Assembly: GCA_036245525.1 (NCBI GenBank)
Contig: BTPG01000001.1
Location: 224,654,545-224,718,544, forward strand
DNA length: 64,000 bases
Reading direction: 5' to 3'
DNA from: Semisulcospira habei
Taxonomy: Eukaryota > Mollusca > Gastropoda > Semisulcospiridae
Positions within the stretch are counted from its first letter, which is position 1. The number at the start of each line of letters is the position of its first letter. The position numbers and the translations under genes were made by a program. The notes beneath the pieces were generated by a model. The model was not told the origin of the DNA, did not search any database, and saw nothing but the letters and a program-made list of their open reading frames with translations. Shown here piece by piece: positions 11,061 through 21,468 of this stretch.

Positions 11061-12420
11061 AAAAAATGCTTCATTCAGAGGGTGTCTAAGAGAGCATCCT
11101 GTTACATCGCAAGCTGTCGCACGCCCCAACCATTACACAAGAACCTTTCCGGTCTCGAGTAGTCTCGTAATTCGAGTATGCCCTTTGATAATTGGTTGAT
11201 CATTTGGGACGGCGCCATTTACAAACTGACGTGTACAGATCTTGATCTAGATCTGGAAAATTATATGATGTTTTAATGGATCTTAGTTACAGAAAGCTGT
11301 CTCAATTTAGCGGTAAGCAGTGGGAAATTCGCAAAAGGCGCACATTCTGAAAGTTTGAATTCATAACGACAAAACATTACGTGGGCACTTTTCTGCTTAT
11401 TTGAAACAAACTGATCGTTAAAACGATCAAATCTGCACTACATGTTTAAAAATAGTTTGAAGGTAAGCAGTCAGTCCCTCAGTCTGCACATCGTGATACC
11501 CCAAGTTTTTACACTGGTCACGAGATGACTTCGAGACCGGAAGACTTTCTGTGTACGGGCTAGGGCGCGCCACAGCTTAGGGTGTGACACATCCGCGCAT
11601 ATCAAAATTGGATGTCTCATTGAAGAGTTAAATGACCGTTTACAGAAAATCGATTGACCCATATTGGAGTCCGTAATTTTCATTATACATTTGACATTTT
11701 GGATATCGCTAGTTTGTGCAAAGACATTGGATGACTTCATTGGCCAGCTTTGTATCTCTTCAACCTTTTCGAAAATAAAAATTCTATACCGAAAAAAAAA
11801 TGTCAAAATTAAGACTCCTCGATTTCATCAGAAGAACCAGGCAGTGGCGGTGACGTAAAAGCACCAAACGCCGCAGTGTTTTATACAATGTTCCTAATTG
11901 ACGCAAAACATCAGCACGTCAGTGTATGAGCTGGCACAATATTCTTCTTCAAATAGGAAGACAGTCTCTCTACTTTTTTTTAATGATATTTGCGAACGTA
12001 TTGTGGGAAAGGTGGAAAATGCATGCAAGATCATACAGAAGAGGCCTGGGCATGGGCCATCCCACCTTGACCTTCAAAATAGCTGTGGCAGTAGGAAGCG
12101 CCGTGTGTCTGCCGACTGTGTATGCGTGTGTCATTGCCGTGGGGGGGGGGGAGGGGGTGAAGAGGTGGGGGGGGGGGGGGAGGGGGGGAGGAGAGAGAGA
12201 GGGAGAGAGGGGGGGGGAAGGAGGGAGTTAAAGTGGAGAGAGATGACTCAGATGGATAAGCTTAAAAACAGGAACAAGAATGTTTCTAAAAGTAAAACGC
12301 ACGTGAGCTCAAAACAATACGGCAAACTTTGGGAAGAAATCCTCACCTTGTTTTTCTCTTTGGTCGCGATCTGATGTTTTTCAGGGTAAATTCCTATTAT
12401 GTCATTTCTGCAAACTGTTT
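11061..12420. other. No gene recognised; G-rich tract at 12139-12220
   Basis: The segment is AT-rich with small open frames lacking recognisable domains. Positions 12139-12220 are mostly G with GA, which produces artificial glycine/arginine frames. Confidence 0.6.
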
Positions 12421-12711
12421 CTATCTGGCGAAAAATGCACATGGCAACGTGTTGGACCTGCCAGTGATGAGAACAATAATTTGTCTCTGTTTCCTCCTAC
12501 CACCTCTCCGGGTCCGTTTACGAGGCAAATTACACCCTATCCCCAAACTCCGAAGATGGAGGATGAGAGTGGGGTCCAGACGTATGGCCACAGGTCTAAT
12601 ACTCAACAAATCATCTCTAGAGTACTTGTGTTGTGGAAGAGTGGGCGGTAGATTAGAGGGGTTCACTGGCAGGCTGGATGATGATGGACTGGTGACACTG
12701 ACAGACTGCGT
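12421..12711 (-). pseudogene. LINE ORF segment, downstream half, cut by the Polinton
   Basis: The minus strand codes for a Ser/Pro-rich linker followed by KYSRDDLLSI and a basic RKRTRRGGRRKQR stretch. This resembles the segment that precedes the endonuclease in CR1/L2-type ORF2 proteins. The upstream half is at 28882-29251. With the Polinton and one copy of the direct repeat removed the two are in the same frame. The frame ends at a stop near 12418 and no endonuclease was seen beyond it, so the LINE is truncated. Confidence 0.68.
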
Positions 12712-12719
12712 CACTGTAG
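12712..12719. repeat. Left target-site duplication of the Polinton (CACTGTAG)
   Basis: The same eight bases stand immediately outside the right terminus at 28874-28881. Polintons usually duplicate 6 bp, so the true duplication may be CTGTAG with two matching bases by chance. Confidence 0.85.
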
Positions 12720-13033
12720 AGAGAGTATATAGGAGAATACAACCCCACCCATTTAAGAAACAATTGATTTATTTAATCCTTTCCGTAAATAAACAAACGC
12801 ACTTGACCAAATTCATTTAACAGATTTATCTGCCCAGTCAGGTCCCCCAACCCCTTGGAAACAAAAGGCTAGTTAAAATATCTTCCCGAGAAATACACAC
12901 CACCCACCCACCCCCCCACACACACACCCCCACACCCCACCACTCAATGCTGTCAGAGTTGGCCTTCCTGAGAAATAGTGTCTACTTCCTGTTCATACCA
13001 CCATTGTAAACAATAGTCTTCTATGTCCAAATA

Positions 13034-13116
<83 letters not shown>

Positions 13117-13717
13117 CACACAAAACAAATTAGCATTCCTTTTTGTGTCAACGCTTCAATGTATGTCACTAAACCACTATGTCATTTTTCTTACTCTGGG
13201 GCAAACCAAAAATATAGAACAAATCTCTAATATAGGTTATTTCGTAAATGAAACGTCCAACGTGAAAAATTGTGTGGAGGAAAATTTATCTGTGAAAAGT
13301 TTTCACTTCACACATCGTGACTGCTGCGACGCACACGGACATTGCGCTGTTGAACAATCGGCCTTTGTGCTCAAGACTGTCGCATGATGAAACCGGATTC
13401 CTGTTGGGTGCAGTTATTGCCGTCATAACCTGTAGGTAGAGACAGCTGTTGTGTAGTCATGTGAGTTTACAAGATTGCATCTATTTACTCACAACCAGAA
13501 AGTTGGGCTTGAAAATTGGTTGTGAAACGGTTTCCTGTTTTCGCTCCAGTGGGTGACAATCAGCCTTTCATACAGTTATTTATTACCCTGTCGCGTGATG
13601 CCTTTAAATTGAAACCCACAACTTTAATCCCGGGAGAGACCTCAATTATTCAATTTAGTATACACCCCACCATGTTTTACAAGTGTTTTAGATCACTCGA
13701 GGAGAAAATCGGGGAGT
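12720..13717 (+). repeat. Left terminal inverted repeat of the Polinton
   Basis: It matches the reverse complement of about 27862-28873. The outer 800 or so bases are nearly identical. The inner part (after about 13550) has insertions, deletions and substitutions but still ends in the shared ATCACTCGAGGAGAAAAT block. A C-rich tract lies at 12900-12945 and a (TC)n tract at 13037-13113. Confidence 0.93.
13037..13113. repeat. (TC)n microsatellite inside the left TIR
   Basis: 77 bases of TC; the counterpart in the right TIR is 71 bases of GA at 28484-28554. Confidence 0.95.
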
Positions 13718-13841
13718 GAGTTGTTAGTTTGAACCAGATCACGGACATTGCCTTGTCCTGTTATGCATTTAAATTGAAACCAGATCACGGACATTTGTGT
13801 TGCGTGCTGTTTACCCAACCAACATGATAATGGCGGACCTA

Positions 13842-13892
13842 TCTGTGATTTTAGACCTTGCAGCTTCTGGGTGTAAGGTCTAAAATCACAGA
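13842..13892. promoter_or_regulatory. Perfect 18-bp hairpin upstream of the ATPase gene
   Basis: The arms at 13842-13859 and 13875-13892 are exact reverse complements (TCTGTGATTTTAGACCTT) around a 15-base loop. It lies just inside the left TIR, 168 bases before the ATPase start. A role in replication or transcription is inference. Confidence 0.75.
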
Positions 13893-14059
13893 CCGCACAC
13901 CGTCACTGACGTCCAAGTAGGGAGAAAATAAAACCAGACAAGCTTTTCGTAGTCATTATTATAAGGCTTGCGGTGTGAGTGGTTAGTTTGAAACCCCTTT
14001 TATAACCAGAAAGGCAAGCATAGTGTTTTTGTACAAACAGATTATATTGTGTTTTTAAA

Positions 14060-14665
14060 ATGGACTTAATGACGCACGATTCACATTGCGGCCTATTTTG
14101 TGGCGCCACTTCGTGTGGGAAGACTGAATTTGTTCTTAACCTCTTACAAACAAGATACCTTCATCATTTCGAAAACATTGTAATATTTTGTCCAACAATC
14201 AAACACAACAAAGCTTATCACAACCGTTCATTCATTTGGACTGACAACAACATATACTTAGTCGACCCTGAGAAAAAACTGAATGATTACCTGCTATATT
14301 TTTACAAGCAATTTGAAGGACAGCCAACATTGTTCATAGTTGATGACTGTTCTGCAGAGAAAGACATTGTCAAAAAGAGAAACATATTAGCAGAACTTGC
14401 CTTCAGTGGCAGACATGCAAACATAAGTGTATGGATTCTCACTCAGAAATATAATGCTGTACTGAAAGATTTTCGAGAACAGTTAAAGTTTATCTGTTTG
14501 TTTTACTGTAAGGACCGTGACAGCTTTGAAGACTGTCTCAGAGAGAACGATGTCATTCCAAATAAGCAAGAACGGGATGATGTAAAAAATAAACTGAAAT
14601 CAACTAAGCATCTAAAGCTCATTTTAAAGACAGATCAACCCACTGGGTATGGGTTAGTAAATTAA
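14060..14665 (+). CDS. ATP: Polinton packaging ATPase (A32/FtsK-HerA type)
   Basis: The protein has 201 residues and is predicted to be the motor that packages DNA into the capsid. Walker A is GATSCGKT at residues 15-22, very near the N-terminus as in other Polinton and A32-like ATPases. Walker B is TLFIVDDC at about 90-97, and a sensor-like SVWILTQ follows at about 125-131. The start is the ATG at 14060, giving a compact MDLMTHDSHCG leader. The frame is intact. It is the first plus-strand gene inside the left TIR. A 97-residue unknown frame follows, and then the DNA polymerase, all on the same strand. Confidence 0.93.
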   Translation: MDLMTHDSHCGLFCGATSCGKTEFVLNLLQTRYLHHFENIVIFCPTIKHNKAYHNRSFIWTDNNIYLVDPEKKLNDYLLYFYKQFEGQPTLFIVDDCSAEKDIVKKRNILAELAFSGRHANISVWILTQKYNAVLKDFREQLKFICLFYCKDRDSFEDCLRENDVIPNKQERDDVKNKLKSTKHLKLILKTDQPTGYGLVN

Positions 14666-14692
14666 TTTATCTTTTTGGTTTGTCTATAAAAA

Positions 14693-14986
14693 ATGATGGA
14701 CGGACAAGAGGATCAAAATTGGCCTATTGGTAAATTCATGGATATTACATCGAGTTTCAGGGATTTTATGCTTATTAGTGACTTAAAAACACAAGTTAGA
14801 CGCCCTTTTTCAGAACTCCCATTACCGATGAAGATGTACATGACATATAGTTTTTATCTTGGATATTCTAATACTTTTCCACTTTATAATAATAGGACAG
14901 CAAATTTTTTAGTTTATGATGCTAAATCTGACTGGTTTAAGATTATGTTTTTAAAACATATACTATCAAATAAAAAAAGAAAATAA
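14693..14986 (+). CDS. Small Polinton protein of unknown function
   Basis: 97 residues with an aromatic- and lysine-rich C-terminus (HILSNKKRK). It lies 27 bases after the ATPase and before the polymerase on the same strand. I recognise no domain. It is not the adenovirus-type protease, since no His...Cys catalytic arrangement is seen. It could start at the first or second of two adjacent Met codons. Confidence 0.5.
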   Translation: MMDGQEDQNWPIGKFMDITSSFRDFMLISDLKTQVRRPFSELPLPMKMYMTYSFYLGYSNTFPLYNNRTANFLVYDAKSDWFKIMFLKHILSNKKRK

Positions 14987-15181
14987 AAATGTTAAATTTA
15001 TTACTGTCAGTAAAACGATATTACACATGCAAAAGCTTGAAAATGATACCACAGAAGACATATCAATGAAGTGGCTTATTAGTTGGTGATTAATTTTGTC
15101 TATTATATAGATTTTAGTCAATAAAGTGCCATTTTCATTATATAATTTTCTATTTATTTTTTTGTCGGACAAATAAAAAAG

Positions 15182-18100
15182 ATGGACAACCGTCAAAGAT
15201 TAAGAAACGTGTTTCACACAACTGACTTACCTATATATAATATTTACAATGTCTATGAATCAATAGAAAGATCTTTTTTAGTCATACAAAATAACCTTCT
15301 TTCTGATAGTGTAAAGATTCAGATTGTTGCAAAAATAGAATTTGTCAGAGATGTTGGTAAAGTTATTGTAACGTATATCTCGACAAGGCAGCACACAGTT
15401 AATTCGAGAAGAGAACTAGAGAAAGTGTTTAGAGAAAGATTGTTACCAGACTTCCATGAAGCAATTGACAGAGCAGAAATGCAAGGGTCTGGCTGGCATG
15501 AAGGCCTTGTACATGAACTACAACTAAAGCAGTCAAGATATCATCCTATTTTAGGCAAATCATGGATACCACTTCCAACTGAGGTTGCAAAAAAAAAGGC
15601 TGTCGTCAATATTCAGAACAATGATAATTTCTGTTTTATGTGGTGTGTGCTTTCTAAACTTCATTTTGTAAAAACAAAACCTGAACGTGTATCTAACTAT
15701 ACCAAATTTATAAACGAACTCAACTTCAGTGGCATTGAGTTCCCTGTTAAAATAGAGGACATAGACTTGTTTGAAAAACTAAATCCTGGTATATCTGTGA
15801 ATGTGTTTGTATGGGATAATCAATCTGAGAATAAGTTACAGCCAATTAGAGTATCACCAATTGCCCCAACATATGGACAGTCAGAAGATAAACATGTTGA
15901 TATGTTGCTAATAAGCTCTGGTGATAACTTTCACTACACAATTATCAGAAATATGTCACGTCTAATTCATAATCATGTATCAAAACATAATGGTAAACAG
16001 GAAGTGTGTAAGAGATGTTTACAAAGATTCTCCTCTATTGCAGTGGCACATAAACACATTCTACATTGTAGGTCAGCTGATGACATACAAACTGTACTTA
16101 AGTATCCAGAGTCTGGTAGTCAAGTGTATTTTAAAAACTATGGGAATCAACAAAAGCTGCCATTTGTAGTATACACAGATTTTGAATCACTCGTCGTTCC
16201 ATATGAAGGTCCAATTCCAGAGTCATTACCAAAGACTATAAAATTGAGTGACCAAGTGGTGTGTTCTTTTGGATACATTATTGTTAGGTCAGACGGTCTT
16301 CATTCAGAGCCTGTTATCTACAGAGGTGAAAATGCAGCATGTCTGTTTTTAACAGAAATGAGACATCTGTATAGTCAGGTAGTACAGTATCTCACAACAT
16401 GTCAGATGCCTTTAGTGATGACAGAAGAAGACAAACTGAAATTTGATACAGCTGAGATGTGTTGGATTTGTGAACAGCCTCTGGGAGGTGATAAAGTTCG
16501 TGACCACGATCACATAACAGGGAGTTACAGAGGTGCTGCACATAGCAATTGTAACTTGTTATTAAAAATAGATCCTAAGACATACAAGTTACCAATCTTT
16601 TTCCACAATCTCAAAGGATATGATTCACACATTATCATGCAGGCTGTAGACGAGTCGTACAAAAAAATTAGTTGTATTGCCCAGACAACTGAGAAATACT
16701 TGACTTTTAGGTTAGATAAATTAGCATTTTATGACTCTATGCAACATCTGTCTTTAGGGTTGGCTAGTCTAGCAGAAGGACTGACTGAGTATCCAATAAC
16801 AAGTAAATATTTTGAGCCAGAATTGATTAAGAAAGGAGTCTATCCATATGAGTACATCAGTGACTGGGTAGTTTTTGAAGAAACAAGACTGCCACCAAAA
16901 GAGAAATTTTATTCTACACTAACTGGCAAAGGTATTTCTGACTCTGAATATCAACACGCACTTGATGCATGGGGGAAGTTAGGATGTCAAACAATTGGTG
17001 ACTATCACGACCAGTACTTGAAAGCTGATGTTTGCTTGCTAGCAGACGTATTTGAAAGTTACCGTGAAAAGGGTTTGTTACACTACAAGCTTGACCCTGC
17101 TTGTTACATCACTAGTCCTGGCATGACATGGGATGCATTTTTGAAATCCAGTAAGATATTTATAGACCTGTTGTCTGATCGTACGATGGGTGAAATGGTG
17201 GAACGTGGATTGAGGGGAGGGATTAGTCTAGCAGCAAACAATTATGCCAAGGCAAATAATAAATATCTTGATGACTTTGACCCCTCAAAGCCAAGGTCAT
17301 TTATTACGTACGTGGACGCTAACAATTTGTACGGATTCGCGATGTGTGAATTGTTGCCATTAAAAAACTTTTGTTTGTATGATTTGTCACAGTATGGCAT
17401 AAAAAAAATTAACAAAATATATTATGGATCGAGGTCAAAATGATGAAAAGGGTTGGATCTTTGAAGTAGACCTGGAGTACCCACACCACCTACATGATTA
17501 CCACAATGATTATCCGTTGGCTGTTGAGAAAATGAGTATGACGGGGAAAAAAGAAGACACCAAACTTGTACCAAATTTAAATGACAAATTCAATTACGTT
17601 TGCCACTACTGCTTGTTGCAGTTTTACATCAGACACGGGTTAGTACTAAAAAAAGTTCACAGAGGAATTCAATTTGATCAGAGTGCTTTCATGAAAGATT
17701 ACATAATGAAGAACACAACCCTTCGTGCCAGAGACGGCAACACTGCATTTGACAAAGACTTCTTTAAGCTTATGAACAATGCCTGTTTTGGTAAGACGAT
17801 GGAAAATCCTCATCACCGCAAAGATGTGAGACTGGTCACAACTGAATCGGGTGCAATTAAACTTACAGGCAAGCCCCAGTACACAGGGTATAAAGAATTT
17901 CATTCATCATTGTATGCTGTGTCACTCAAAAAAAAGATTGTTAAACTGGACAAGCCAGTATTCATTGGTATGGCAATTCTTTAGTTGTCAAAATTATTAA
18001 TGCTTGAATTTTATTATGATTACTTTAAACCGAAGTATCCTGACTGCCGTCTGTTAAACACTGACACTGACTCTATGATCATAGACGTGCCTACTGAAGA

Positions 18101-18608
18101 CTTTTATGAAGACATGAAAACAGAACTACACATGTATGACACGTCTGATTACCCTAAAGACCATCCACTGTTTAGCACACAAAACAAGAAAGTGCCTGGA
18201 AAGTTTAAGGATGAACTAAATGGTGTGCCTATAGTTGAGTATGTTGGACTGAGATCAAAAATGTATTCTATACTGCATCAAAAGGGAAGTCAATCCAAAG
18301 CCAAAGGTATCAAGAAAACAGCGATAAAAAATAAAGACATTCGACATGAACATTATAAGCAAGTATTAGATGGAGAACTGATGCCTGATTATCCAAACAA
18401 AACACTGAGGTCAAATAGACACAATATTGAAATGATCCAAACACATAAGAAGTCTCTAGCAGTAGGGGACACGAAACGAGTGTTTTTCAGTAAGGAAAAA
18501 GCTTATGCACCAGGTCATTACAGACTCAAGTTATCTGAAGAAATAGCTGACGAACTGGTTGATGAACTAATCAATGAGTTAGTTGATGAAATGATTAAAA
18601 ATGCGTAA
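15182..18608 (+). pseudogene. POLB: Protein-primed DNA polymerase B of Polinton (frameshift plus stop)
   Basis: This would replicate the element DNA. The first frame (15182-17443, 753 residues) has an N-terminal Polinton-type region and a CxxC...H...C finger near 279-296. Exonuclease motif I is TDFESL (about 331), and a CxxC...DHDHITG...CN zinc/HNH-like insert lies at 427-455. Exonuclease II is in FHNLKGYDSH, exonuclease III near DVCLLADVFESY, and palm motif A is YVDANNLYG near 709. An A8 run at 17401-17408 marks a frameshift, and the next frame is open from 17403. It holds the VDLEYP block and motif B (NNACFGKTMEN). A TAG at 17982-17984 then interrupts the same frame. Motif C NTDTDSM follows at about 18055-18078. 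The gene ends 14 bases into the convergent integrase gene. Confidence 0.92.
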
Positions 18609-19554
18609 CGGTGTCTGGGGGAATAATCTGTAATTCTTCTCTGACAAATGCCCTCTGAGGCGCAGGCTCATACAGATAATATATTGTTGCGTCTGGACCA
18701 GGGATTATTTTTTTAATATTATGAACAGATGTTGACCATATGGGGTCTGTTGACCTGCGCCTGATGTCATTCTCAGCTTCCCCTGGTTGATATAAATATC
18801 TCACCTGTTTGGTAAATAAACTTGTGTCTGGAGGTGGGGTTGGCCCTTTTTTTGGCTCTGCAATTGTTTTCAATTTAATAGCATCAGCAGGCTTAGGGTG
18901 TCCTTCATTGTTCATTGCTTTTATCACATGTGGTAATCTCTTTACCCACTCAGTGTTACGGGTGTCATGCATGAGTTCCTTAGAATACTGGTAACTGAAA
19001 AGTCTCTCTGACAACTGTTTATTGAAATTTTCTACAATTGCCTGTGATCTGTGTACACCTGGAATGCCTCTTCTGACCAGTACACCATGCTTAGCAAATA
19101 ACTGATTAACTGCACCTTTGAATTCTGATCCATCATCAACCTGCACTAGTCTGGGGTATCTTAAAGGGCCTCGACCATATATTTTTGTTAATGCTGTAGC
19201 AACTGTGGTAGCTGTTTTGTCAGATATGGGTTCAGCGTCTTTATACCTTGAAGCAATGTCTACAACAGTCAGTGCATACTTGTATCATTTCTTTCTTATT
19301 GTGTCATGTGGTAAGAACAGGAGGTCCATTTGGTGTGTGTCATTTGGGGTAGTGTTTTCAAAATGGGGTCTTGTTATTTTTCTTGGAGCAGGTAAATATA
19401 TCTGCCAAATTGCCTGTCTCTGTAACCATTGCTTGACTTGATTGAGTGTTATATCTCCGCCCACAGCGGCATGTAATTTCTGAATAGCTGTTGCTCCTTT
19501 CCAATAGCCTGATGGAGAGTAATATATTTTTGATAGTTTATTTTCGGCTGCCAT
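18595..19554 (-). pseudogene. INT: Polinton retroviral-type (RVE) integrase with one in-frame stop
   Basis: This is the DDE integrase that inserts the element and makes the target duplication. The likely start is the ATG at 19552-19554 (MAAENKL), preceded by an A-run. Visible features are an N-terminal helical/zinc-like region and the first catalytic Asp in HQMDLLFLP (near 19330). The second Asp is in VQVDDGSEF (near 19140), with the Glu in AIVENFNKQ about 35 residues on. The C-terminal SH3-like/chromo region has VRYLYQPGE...DPIWS and AFVREELQIIPP. A TGA at 19282-19284 lies between the first Asp and the ALTVVDIASRYK strand, and the frame is otherwise open. It overlaps the neighbouring 144-residue gene at its 5' end. 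Confidence 0.93.
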
Positions 19555-19972
19555 TTTTTCTAGCAATGAAAACTCCTGTAAAATAAACAAATGTCATTCC
19601 CACTAGAACAAAGATTATCTCCCCGTTTCTTTGTTGTGTGCTTGGTTTGTAATAGTCACTTAGTTTTGGTTTTGGGATAGACATATCTTCACCCGTGACT
19701 AAAAAATACTCACGGATTGCTTCGTCTGTATTTGAAAACGTATGCTGTGCGTGACCTTCAAGCCTGAGTTTTTCATTGATGAAATCAAGTTTCTCAATTC
19801 TATTCTTTTCATAATCTTGCTGGGCTTGAGCAAGTTTTTCAGATGCTTCATTATGACGTTTTAATTCTTCTGCAGATTCTTCTCTACCCATTTTTGAAAA
19901 GAGATAATTAGAGCCACTAAATGCCAATGCGTTAACCATAGCACCTCCTATCATAATAGCTATCGTCGCCAT
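19538..19972 (-). CDS. Polinton-type two-membrane-segment protein
   Basis: 144 residues. There is a hydrophobic N-terminus (MATIAIMIGGAMVNALAFSG), then a long charged helical region likely to form a coiled coil (about 30-75), and a second membrane segment near 117-135 before a basic tail. This layout and the FINEKLR block are typical of a conserved Polinton protein of unknown function. A virion or membrane role is inference. It starts at the ATG at 19970-19972, with a TAAATAAAAATATT leader, and overlaps the start of the integrase gene by 17 bases. Confidence 0.72.
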   Translation of the reverse strand: MATIAIMIGGAMVNALAFSGSNYLFSKMGREESAEELKRHNEASEKLAQAQQDYEKNRIEKLDFINEKLRLEGHAQHTFSNTDEAIREYFLVTGEDMSIPKPKLSDYYKPSTQQRNGEIIFVLVGMTFVYFTGVFIARKNGSRK

Positions 19973-19983
19973 AATATTTTTAT

Positions 19984-20214
19984 TTACATAGAAACATTTT
20001 CAGGAATAATTCCCTGCTTGACAAGAAAATCTTTTGTCGCAATAGACGCTGTGACAACTACAATTAGCTTAGCACTGTCTTCGAAATCGAGTCTACTGAG
20101 GTCTGCTGATTTCATTTTGAGTAGACTTTTTCCCAGCATAGAATAAGCTACTGCTAATCCGCTGATTACGGCAGAGTGATACACAAGGTTCATTAAATTT
20201 TTTGAGTCGTTCAT
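19984..20214 (-). CDS. Small Polinton membrane-associated protein
   Basis: 76 residues with two moderately hydrophobic stretches (about 10-28 and 48-60). It lies 11 bases upstream of the 144-residue membrane protein gene on the same strand. Proteins of this size and pattern accompany it in other Polintons, to my knowledge without a known function. The frame is intact. Confidence 0.62.
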   Translation of the reverse strand: MNDSKNLMNLVYHSAVISGLAVAYSMLGKSLLKMKSADLSRLDFEDSAKLIVVVTASIATKDFLVKQGIIPENVSM

Positions 20215-20249
20215 TTCTTAGGCAAGAAAAATTAAAATAATTAATTTAT

Positions 20250-20681
20250 TTACTGCATGTAAAATGAGTCCAAAGGTTTTGACACTGTTGGTAATGTGGA
20301 GACTTCTTCTTTTATTTTTGGAGTGTCTGATTTTTTGGTCACTGTACGAGTCTGTGGTTTGTATTTTTTGTATAATTGATAACCTACATAACCAAATCCT
20401 ACAGCAAATCCAGCAACTATATATTTTGTTGTTTGAGGTTCGGGGTCAGGGTCAGACTTAGTTGTTTGTCTCTCACTTTCATGAAGGTGTGACGGTACTG
20501 ACACAGGTCCTGACGATCCTGACGGTGGATCAGTTACATGAGTCTTTTCTGTTTGTGCCTTAAGCTGTAATTTTTTTTGCCTATTATATTCAGCTAATCT
20601 TTTTCCAGCATCAACACAGCCTGGACTTTTAGTCTTCGTCACAGTTTGAACCTGTGTCAAAACTGGAGTCGTCTCGTCCAT
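20250..20681 (-). CDS. Polinton single-pass membrane protein with basic N-terminus
   Basis: 143 residues. The N-terminal half is Lys/Arg/Gln-rich with a PGCVDAGKRLAEYNRQKK region, followed by a Ser/Pro linker and one membrane segment at about 85-102 (YIVAGFAVGFGYVGY). A basic tail follows. The GKRLAEYN block is seen in other Polinton proteins. It overlaps the 3' end of the upstream 173-residue gene by about 50 bases in a different frame, as happens in compact virus-like genomes. Confidence 0.65.
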   Translation of the reverse strand: MDETTPVLTQVQTVTKTKSPGCVDAGKRLAEYNRQKKLQLKAQTEKTHVTDPPSGSSGPVSVPSHLHESERQTTKSDPDPEPQTTKYIVAGFAVGFGYVGYQLYKKYKPQTRTVTKKSDTPKIKEEVSTLPTVSKPLDSFYMQ

Positions 20682-21150
20682 TTGATACTTCTTTTTCTTC
20701 TGCAGTAAAATTTATTTTTGAAAAATCGATATAACTACTAGTTACCATCAAAGTTACGGCAGGTGCAAGGTAATTGCCAAACTTGTAAAACATGGTACAT
20801 GCTAATTTGCCAATCGAACTAGAAACTATAGGGTTGCTTTCGAGATCATGAGAAAGGCTGTCAGTGTCTATTGGTATGAAGTGATTAACAGCTTTTGTGT
20901 ATAGGTAAATAAGAGACCTGCTTAAATCGCGTGTCATTAGTGAAGCAATATGGTTTTCATATTTAGCATGAAGTTTTAATAGTTCGTCAGCGGTGAGAGA
21001 CTCTATGTCTTCTACCATGTATTGTTTTCCGAGATAAGTCTTTGATTTGCCTGAGACAATAACAGAAAGAATGCGTTGTTTTTTCGAGTCTAAGTCTTTG
21101 TTCTCTACCGCATTGATATCATTAAGAAGAAGTAATTCGTCTTGGTTCAT
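20629..21150 (-). CDS. Polinton protein of unknown function, 173 residues
   Basis: The protein is mostly helical by composition, with a charged acidic C-terminus (SSFDTGSNCDED). A hydrophobic stretch near 120-140 (APAVTLMVTSSYI) could be a membrane-contact segment. It is the first gene of the minus-strand block that runs toward the integrase, and it begins next to the hairpin-rich intergenic region 21151-21468. I recognise no catalytic motif. Confidence 0.6.
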   Translation of the reverse strand: MNQDELLLLNDINAVENKDLDSKKQRILSVIVSGKSKTYLGKQYMVEDIESLTADELLKLHAKYENHIASLMTRDLSRSLIYLYTKAVNHFIPIDTDSLSHDLESNPIVSSSIGKLACTMFYKFGNYLAPAVTLMVTSSYIDFSKINFTAEEKEVSNGRDDSSFDTGSNCDED

Positions 21151-21468
21151 TTTATAATAAAATAAAAAAAAACTTTGCCTGTGAATAACTTATGAAGTTA
21201 CTGTTCATGTAACTGTCTAGAATAATGTGATCTTACTTGATAACTAATTTCAAAGTTACCTACAACTTACAAGTAACTTTGACGTTAGTTATCATAAGTT
21301 CTTAACCCAAGTCATAAGACACTCGGACAGATTTCTCAAGTTACAAGGACAACAAGAAAACTTTTTTTTAGTAATAATCTGGTGGTGGGGCTGATGGCAT
21401 CAAATGAGCAGGCATGACATCTCTTTGCGAAGTGTATGACAAAAATAATGGATTACCAAAACCTATCA
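21151..21468. promoter_or_regulatory. Inverted-repeat-rich intergenic region of the Polinton
   Basis: The arms TGATAACTAATTTCAAAGTTAC (in two parts, 21238-21259) and 21273-21294 are reverse complements with two mismatches around a 13-base loop. The GTTAC/GTAAC and AACTTATGA/TCATAAGTT motifs recur several times across 21186-21345. It is one of the longest non-coding stretches inside the element, and a replication or transcription-control role is inference. Confidence 0.65.

Noticed and set aside
13034..13387. 117-residue frame in the left TIR (and its mirror at 28210-28452)
   Set aside because: It begins inside a (TC)n tract, and the same sequence is present in the other TIR without a start context; it looks incidental.
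17395..17445. Programmed ribosomal frameshift in the polymerase
   Set aside because: The A8 run is suggestive, but an independent in-frame stop downstream and a stop in the integrase make ordinary decay the simpler reading.
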